NCBI RefSeq assembly: GCF_049651025.1
Contig: NZ_JBASBH010000037.1
Span: 1 to 64,000 of the forward strand
From: Parvibaculum sp049651025
GTDB taxonomy: Bacteria; Pseudomonadota; Alphaproteobacteria; Parvibaculales; Parvibaculaceae
Direction: 5' to 3'
DNA length: 64,000 bases
Below, in pieces: positions 61,049 through 64,000 of this stretch. The notes below the pieces were generated by a model. That model ran no database searches. It was not told where the DNA came from and saw nothing but the letters and a program-made list of their open reading frames with translations. Each line of letters begins with the position of its first letter. The first letter of the stretch is position 1. The translations under genes were made by a program, and so were the position numbers.

Positions 61049-62722
61049 ATGGCGATTTCGCGCGATCATATTAACTACGGGGCGATGACCACGGCTTCTT
61101 ACGCCGTGACGGCCGCATTGCTGGCGGGAGCGTTCATGGCGCTCTTCGTCGCTGCAAAGGCGGCCGACATGCCGATGGCCATTCATGCATGGATGTTCAC
61201 TTTCGCCATGCTCGCAGGCGCCTTTGCGATCATTCAGCGACATTTCAACGCAATGGAAGGTCGCCCGAGTGCCGATGATGGAACGGGCTACAACGACGCG
61301 GTGATCAAAGCCGGCGTCATCGCCACGCTCTTCTGGGGCGTCGCGGGAATGTTGGCGGGCCTCTACATCGCGCTGCAGCTTTCTTTCCCCGTCCTCAATT
61401 TCGATTCCGCCTTTATCAGTTTCGGCAGATTGCGCCCCGTTCACACATCGGGTGTCATCTTTGCCTTTGGCGGCAACGCGCTGATCGCAACGTCCTTCTA
61501 TGTCGTGCAGCGCACATGCCGCACGCGCCTTGCCGGCAACATCGCGCCCTGGTTCATTTTCTGGGGTTATCAGCTCTTTCTCGTCGTCGCCGCCACCGGC
61601 TATCTCATGGGCGTGACGCAGTCGAAAGAATATGCCGAGCCGGAATGGTATGCGGATATCTGGCTGACGATTGTCTGGGTGACCTATCTTCTCGTCTTCC
61701 TCGGCACACTGGCGCGCCGTCGCGAGCCGCATATCTATGTGGCAAACTGGTTCTATCTCGCCTTCATCGTGACGATTGCCATGCTCCACCTTGGCAACAA
61801 CCTCTCGATCCCCGAGACGCTGACCTCAAGCAAAAGCTACGGCCTCTTCTCCGGCGTGCAGGATGCGCTGATCCAGTGGTGGTACGGCCACAATGCGGTG
61901 GGCTTCTTCCTGACCGCGGGCTTCCTCGGCATGATGTATTACTTCGTGCCCAAGCGTGCGGAGCGCCCGGTCTATTCCTATCGCCTGTCGATCATCCACT
62001 TCTGGTCGCTGATCTTCATCTATATCTGGGCGGGCCCGCATCACCTCCACTACACCGCGCTGCCCGACTGGGCGCAGACGCTGGGCATGACCTTTTCGAT
62101 CATGCTCTGGATGCCCTCATGGGGCGGCATGATCAACGGATTGATGACGCTGTCGGGTGCATGGGACAAGCTTCGCACCGATCCGGTGCTGCGCATGCTC
62201 GTCGTGTCGCTCGCCTTTTACGGCATGTCGACCTTCGAAGGCCCGGTCATGTCGATCAAGGCTGTCAACTCCCTGTCGCACTACACGGACTGGACCATCG
62301 GTCACGTGCATTCCGGCGCGATGGGCTGGGTCGGCTTCGTCACCTTCGGTGCCGTCTATTGCATGGTGCCGTGGCTCTGGAAGCGCGAACGCCTTTACTC
62401 GATGGTGCTGGTGAGCTGGCACTTCTGGATCGCGACCATGGGCATCGTTCTCTACATCACGTCGATGTGGGTGTCGGGTATCCTTCAGGGCCTCATGTGG
62501 CGGGCCTACGACACGCAAGGCTTCCTCGAATATTCATTCGTGGAATCTGTCGCCGCCATGCATCCCTTCTATGTGATACGCGCGACGGGCGGGCTGCTCT
62601 TCCTCGTCGGCATGCTGATCATGACTTACAACTGCTGGCGGACCATCAGGGGCGACGTGCGTGAAAACGAGCCTCTCCCCATCGGGGTGACGTCAAATCT
62701 CAACCTTCAACCGGCTGAGTGA
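61049..62722 (+). CDS. ccoN: cbb3-type cytochrome c oxidase subunit I
   Basis: 557 aa, the catalytic subunit of the high-affinity oxidase. Membrane helices carry heme and CuB ligands: YGHNAVGFF and GPHHLHYTALPDWAQTLG are typical. The heme b region RPVHTSGVIFAFGGNAL is close to other CcoN. WKRERLYSMVLVSWHFWIATMG and TSMWVSGILQGLMWRAYD further support it. It reduces oxygen to water and pumps protons at low oxygen. First gene of ccoNOQP. Confidence 0.96.
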   Translation: MAISRDHINYGAMTTASYAVTAALLAGAFMALFVAAKAADMPMAIHAWMFTFAMLAGAFAIIQRHFNAMEGRPSADDGTGYNDAVIKAGVIATLFWGVAGMLAGLYIALQLSFPVLNFDSAFISFGRLRPVHTSGVIFAFGGNALIATSFYVVQRTCRTRLAGNIAPWFIFWGYQLFLVVAATGYLMGVTQSKEYAEPEWYADIWLTIVWVTYLLVFLGTLARRREPHIYVANWFYLAFIVTIAMLHLGNNLSIPETLTSSKSYGLFSGVQDALIQWWYGHNAVGFFLTAGFLGMMYYFVPKRAERPVYSYRLSIIHFWSLIFIYIWAGPHHLHYTALPDWAQTLGMTFSIMLWMPSWGGMINGLMTLSGAWDKLRTDPVLRMLVVSLAFYGMSTFEGPVMSIKAVNSLSHYTDWTIGHVHSGAMGWVGFVTFGAVYCMVPWLWKRERLYSMVLVSWHFWIATMGIVLYITSMWVSGILQGLMWRAYDTQGFLEYSFVESVAAMHPFYVIRATGGLLFLVGMLIMTYNCWRTIRGDVRENEPLPIGVTSNLNLQPAE

Positions 62723-62733
62723 GGGACACGAAG

Positions 62734-63462
62734 ATGGCCAAGTTCGACCATGGTGTCATTGAGAAGAATTCCATTCTTCTTCTGGTGCTCACCCTCATCG
62801 TTGTCTCGATTGGCGGCCTGATCGAGATCGTGCCGACATTCCTCATCAAGACGACCATCGAGGATGTGAAAGGCATGAGGCCCTACAGCCCGCTGGAGCT
62901 GAAGGGACGCGACATCTATGTGCGCGAGGGTTGCTACCTCTGCCACAGCCAGATGGTGCGCTCGCTGCGTTCTGAAGTGGAGCGCTACGGGCATTACTCG
63001 CTCGCCGCCGAAAGCATGTACGACCATCCCTTCCAATGGGGATCGAAGCGCACGGGCCCCGACCTCTCCCGCGTCGGCGGCAAATATTCCGATGAGTGGC
63101 ATCGTCTTCACATGGCGAACCCGCGCGCACTCGTGCCGGAATCCGTCATGCCGGGATATCCGTTCCTGGCAAAGAGGCCGCTCGACTACAAGAATATCGA
63201 GAACGATCTTCGCGCACTCCGCGTTACCGGTGTGCCTTATACCGATGAGGCGATTGCGAACGCGAAGGCGGACCTGCAGGCTCAGGTCAATCCCGATGCC
63301 GATACCGAAGGCCTGACGGCGCGCTATCCCAAGGCGGTCATTCGCGATTTCGACAGCGACCCGAAGACCATCTCGGAACTCGACGCGCTTGTCGCCTATC
63401 TGCAGATGCTGGGAACGCTTGTCGATTTCAACGCGCATGACAGCGCCGACTTCAGCCAGTGA
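62734..63462 (+). CDS. ccoO: cbb3-type cytochrome c oxidase subunit II
   Basis: 242 aa from ATG 62734 (GAGGGA). One N-terminal helix (about residues 14-36), then a periplasmic cytochrome c domain with heme motif CYLCH (Cys67, Cys70, His71) and methionine-rich region around PESVMPGYPFL. It passes electrons to CcoN. Eleven bases after ccoN. Confidence 0.95.
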   Translation: MAKFDHGVIEKNSILLLVLTLIVVSIGGLIEIVPTFLIKTTIEDVKGMRPYSPLELKGRDIYVREGCYLCHSQMVRSLRSEVERYGHYSLAAESMYDHPFQWGSKRTGPDLSRVGGKYSDEWHRLHMANPRALVPESVMPGYPFLAKRPLDYKNIENDLRALRVTGVPYTDEAIANAKADLQAQVNPDADTEGLTARYPKAVIRDFDSDPKTISELDALVAYLQMLGTLVDFNAHDSADFSQ

Positions 63463-63472
63463 GGCAAGAACC

Positions 63473-63634
63473 ATGATGCAAGTACACGCCTCGGCTCTCG
63501 CAGGAACGGTCGGGCTTCTATTCTTCATCGCATTGTTTTCGGTCGCAGTGCTCTACGCGCTCTGGCCGTCCAACAAGCAGACCTTCGAGCACATGGCGCG
63601 ACTGCCGCTCGACGATGAGGGAGACAAACAGTGA
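63473..63634 (+). CDS. ccoQ: cbb3-type cytochrome c oxidase subunit CcoQ
   Basis: 53 aa from ATG 63473 (a second ATG at 63476). A single helix (about residues 8-32) then YALWPSNKQTFEHMARLPLDDE, the CcoQ signature. A small assembly/stability subunit. Ends in a GTGA overlap with ccoP. Confidence 0.92.
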   Translation: MMQVHASALAGTVGLLFFIALFSVAVLYALWPSNKQTFEHMARLPLDDEGDKQ

Positions 63635-64000
63635 GCGACAAACGCCTCAAGGACGAAGTGACCGGCGTCGAGACAACCGGCCATGAATGGGACGGCATCC
63701 GCGAGCTCGACTATCCGCTGCCTAAATGGTGGCTCTACATATTCTATGCCTGCATCGTCTGGTCCGTCGGATACTGGATCCTGATGCCCGCCTGGCCCTA
63801 TTTCTGGAATGGCGCGTGGCGCTACACCGAAGGCACGATCGGCTATTCGCAGCGCAATGTCGTGGCCGGTGAGTTGAACGCCGCAGTCGCCGGACGCGCG
63901 GATGTGCTGAAGCAGATCGCGGAGACGCCGCTGGAGGAGGTCGTGAAAAATGACAGCCTCATGGAAGTTGCGCTTGCTGGCGGCAAGGCGGCTTTCGGCG
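63631..64000 (+). CDS. ccoP: cbb3-type cytochrome c oxidase subunit III (partial, 5' end)
   Basis: About 123 residues from GTG 63631, cut by the window end. N-terminal TGHEWDGIRELDYPLPKWWLYIFYACIVWSVGYW is the conserved CcoP start with a membrane helix. The di-heme cytochrome c domain (two CxxCH) lies beyond the end, so it is not seen. Confidence 0.95.
   Translation, partial: MSDKRLKDEVTGVETTGHEWDGIRELDYPLPKWWLYIFYACIVWSVGYWILMPAWPYFWNGAWRYTEGTIGYSQRNVVAGELNAAVAGRADVLKQIAETPLEEVVKNDSLMEVALAGGKAAFG

Noticed and set aside
1..64000. CRISPR array, prophage or complete insertion sequence
   Set aside because: No regularly spaced direct repeats, phage structural genes or intact transposase were seen; the only mobile trace is the remnant at 1916-2374.

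Overview
This 64 kb window is GC-rich, densely coded chromosomal DNA. It looks alphaproteobacterial, most like the Hyphomicrobiales/Parvibaculum side of the class. Pointers are a fused MnhA/MnhB antiporter subunit, a very large NdvB/Cgs-type cyclic glucan synthase, FixL/FixJ next to ccoNOQP, an EcfG-type (GGAAC-N16-CGTT) promoter, and many four-base ATGA start/stop overlaps. No ribosomal RNA, CRISPR array, complete insertion sequence or prophage was seen. The assignment to this group is inference; no marker gene fixes the genus.

Layout. 1-2.5 kb: the 3' end of a glucokinase gene, an orphan DNA methyltransferase with a nuclease-like C-terminal domain, and a decayed IS1595-like transposase remnant. 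2.5-5.6 kb: gamma-glutamyltransferase, a divergent P1-family (DmpA/NylC-like) peptidase and tRNA-Arg(ACG). 5.6-11.7 kb: a leftward, translationally coupled Mrp/Mnh/Pha cation/proton antiporter operon (mnhAB-C-D-E-F-G). 12-27.3 kb: a rightward operon tkt-gnd-zwf-HAD-pgl-ndvB (oxidative pentose phosphate pathway plus cyclic beta-glucan synthase) behind a perfect EcfG general-stress promoter motif. 27.3-31.5 kb: a probable nitric-oxide/iron-sulfur stress cluster: fdxA, a 12-TM heme-copper-oxidase-like protein, DUF2249 proteins, a DUF59 protein, a [2Fe-2S] ferredoxin and NsrR, with a related sequence motif in both promoter regions. 31.7-35.7 kb: an acyl-CoA synthetase and the ydbH-ynbE-ydbL envelope set. 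35.7-43.1 kb: a leftward operon cysJ-cysI-three DsrE-like genes-NMO/DUF6306 fusion, with a divergent LysR regulator. 43.1-50.5 kb: DUF488 and DUF1971 genes and a tripartite RND efflux operon with a divergent AcrR-type repressor and a close match to the AcrR operator. 50.6-57.3 kb: a zinc alcohol dehydrogenase, a Tat sulfatase, a tandem thioredoxin-fold (HCCA isomerase-like) protein, a haloalkane dehalogenase, DUF1330, a membrane protein and a TetR regulator, with a perfect palindrome at the divergent promoter. 57.3-64 kb: a receiver protein, FixJ, heme-PAS FixL, a diiron ferritin-like protein and ccoNOQ plus the 5' part of ccoP.

How it fits together. Three stress or respiration modules stand out. 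One couples NADPH supply and periplasmic glucan synthesis to the general stress sigma factor. One appears to respond to nitric oxide through an NsrR-type [Fe-S] repressor. One is an oxygen-sensing FixLJ pair beside the high-affinity cbb3 oxidase. The least described pieces are the NsrR-linked DUF2249/DUF59/heme-copper-like cluster and the sulfite reductase operon carrying three DsrE-like proteins and an NMO-ferritin fusion. All functions are inferred from sequence features recognised by eye.
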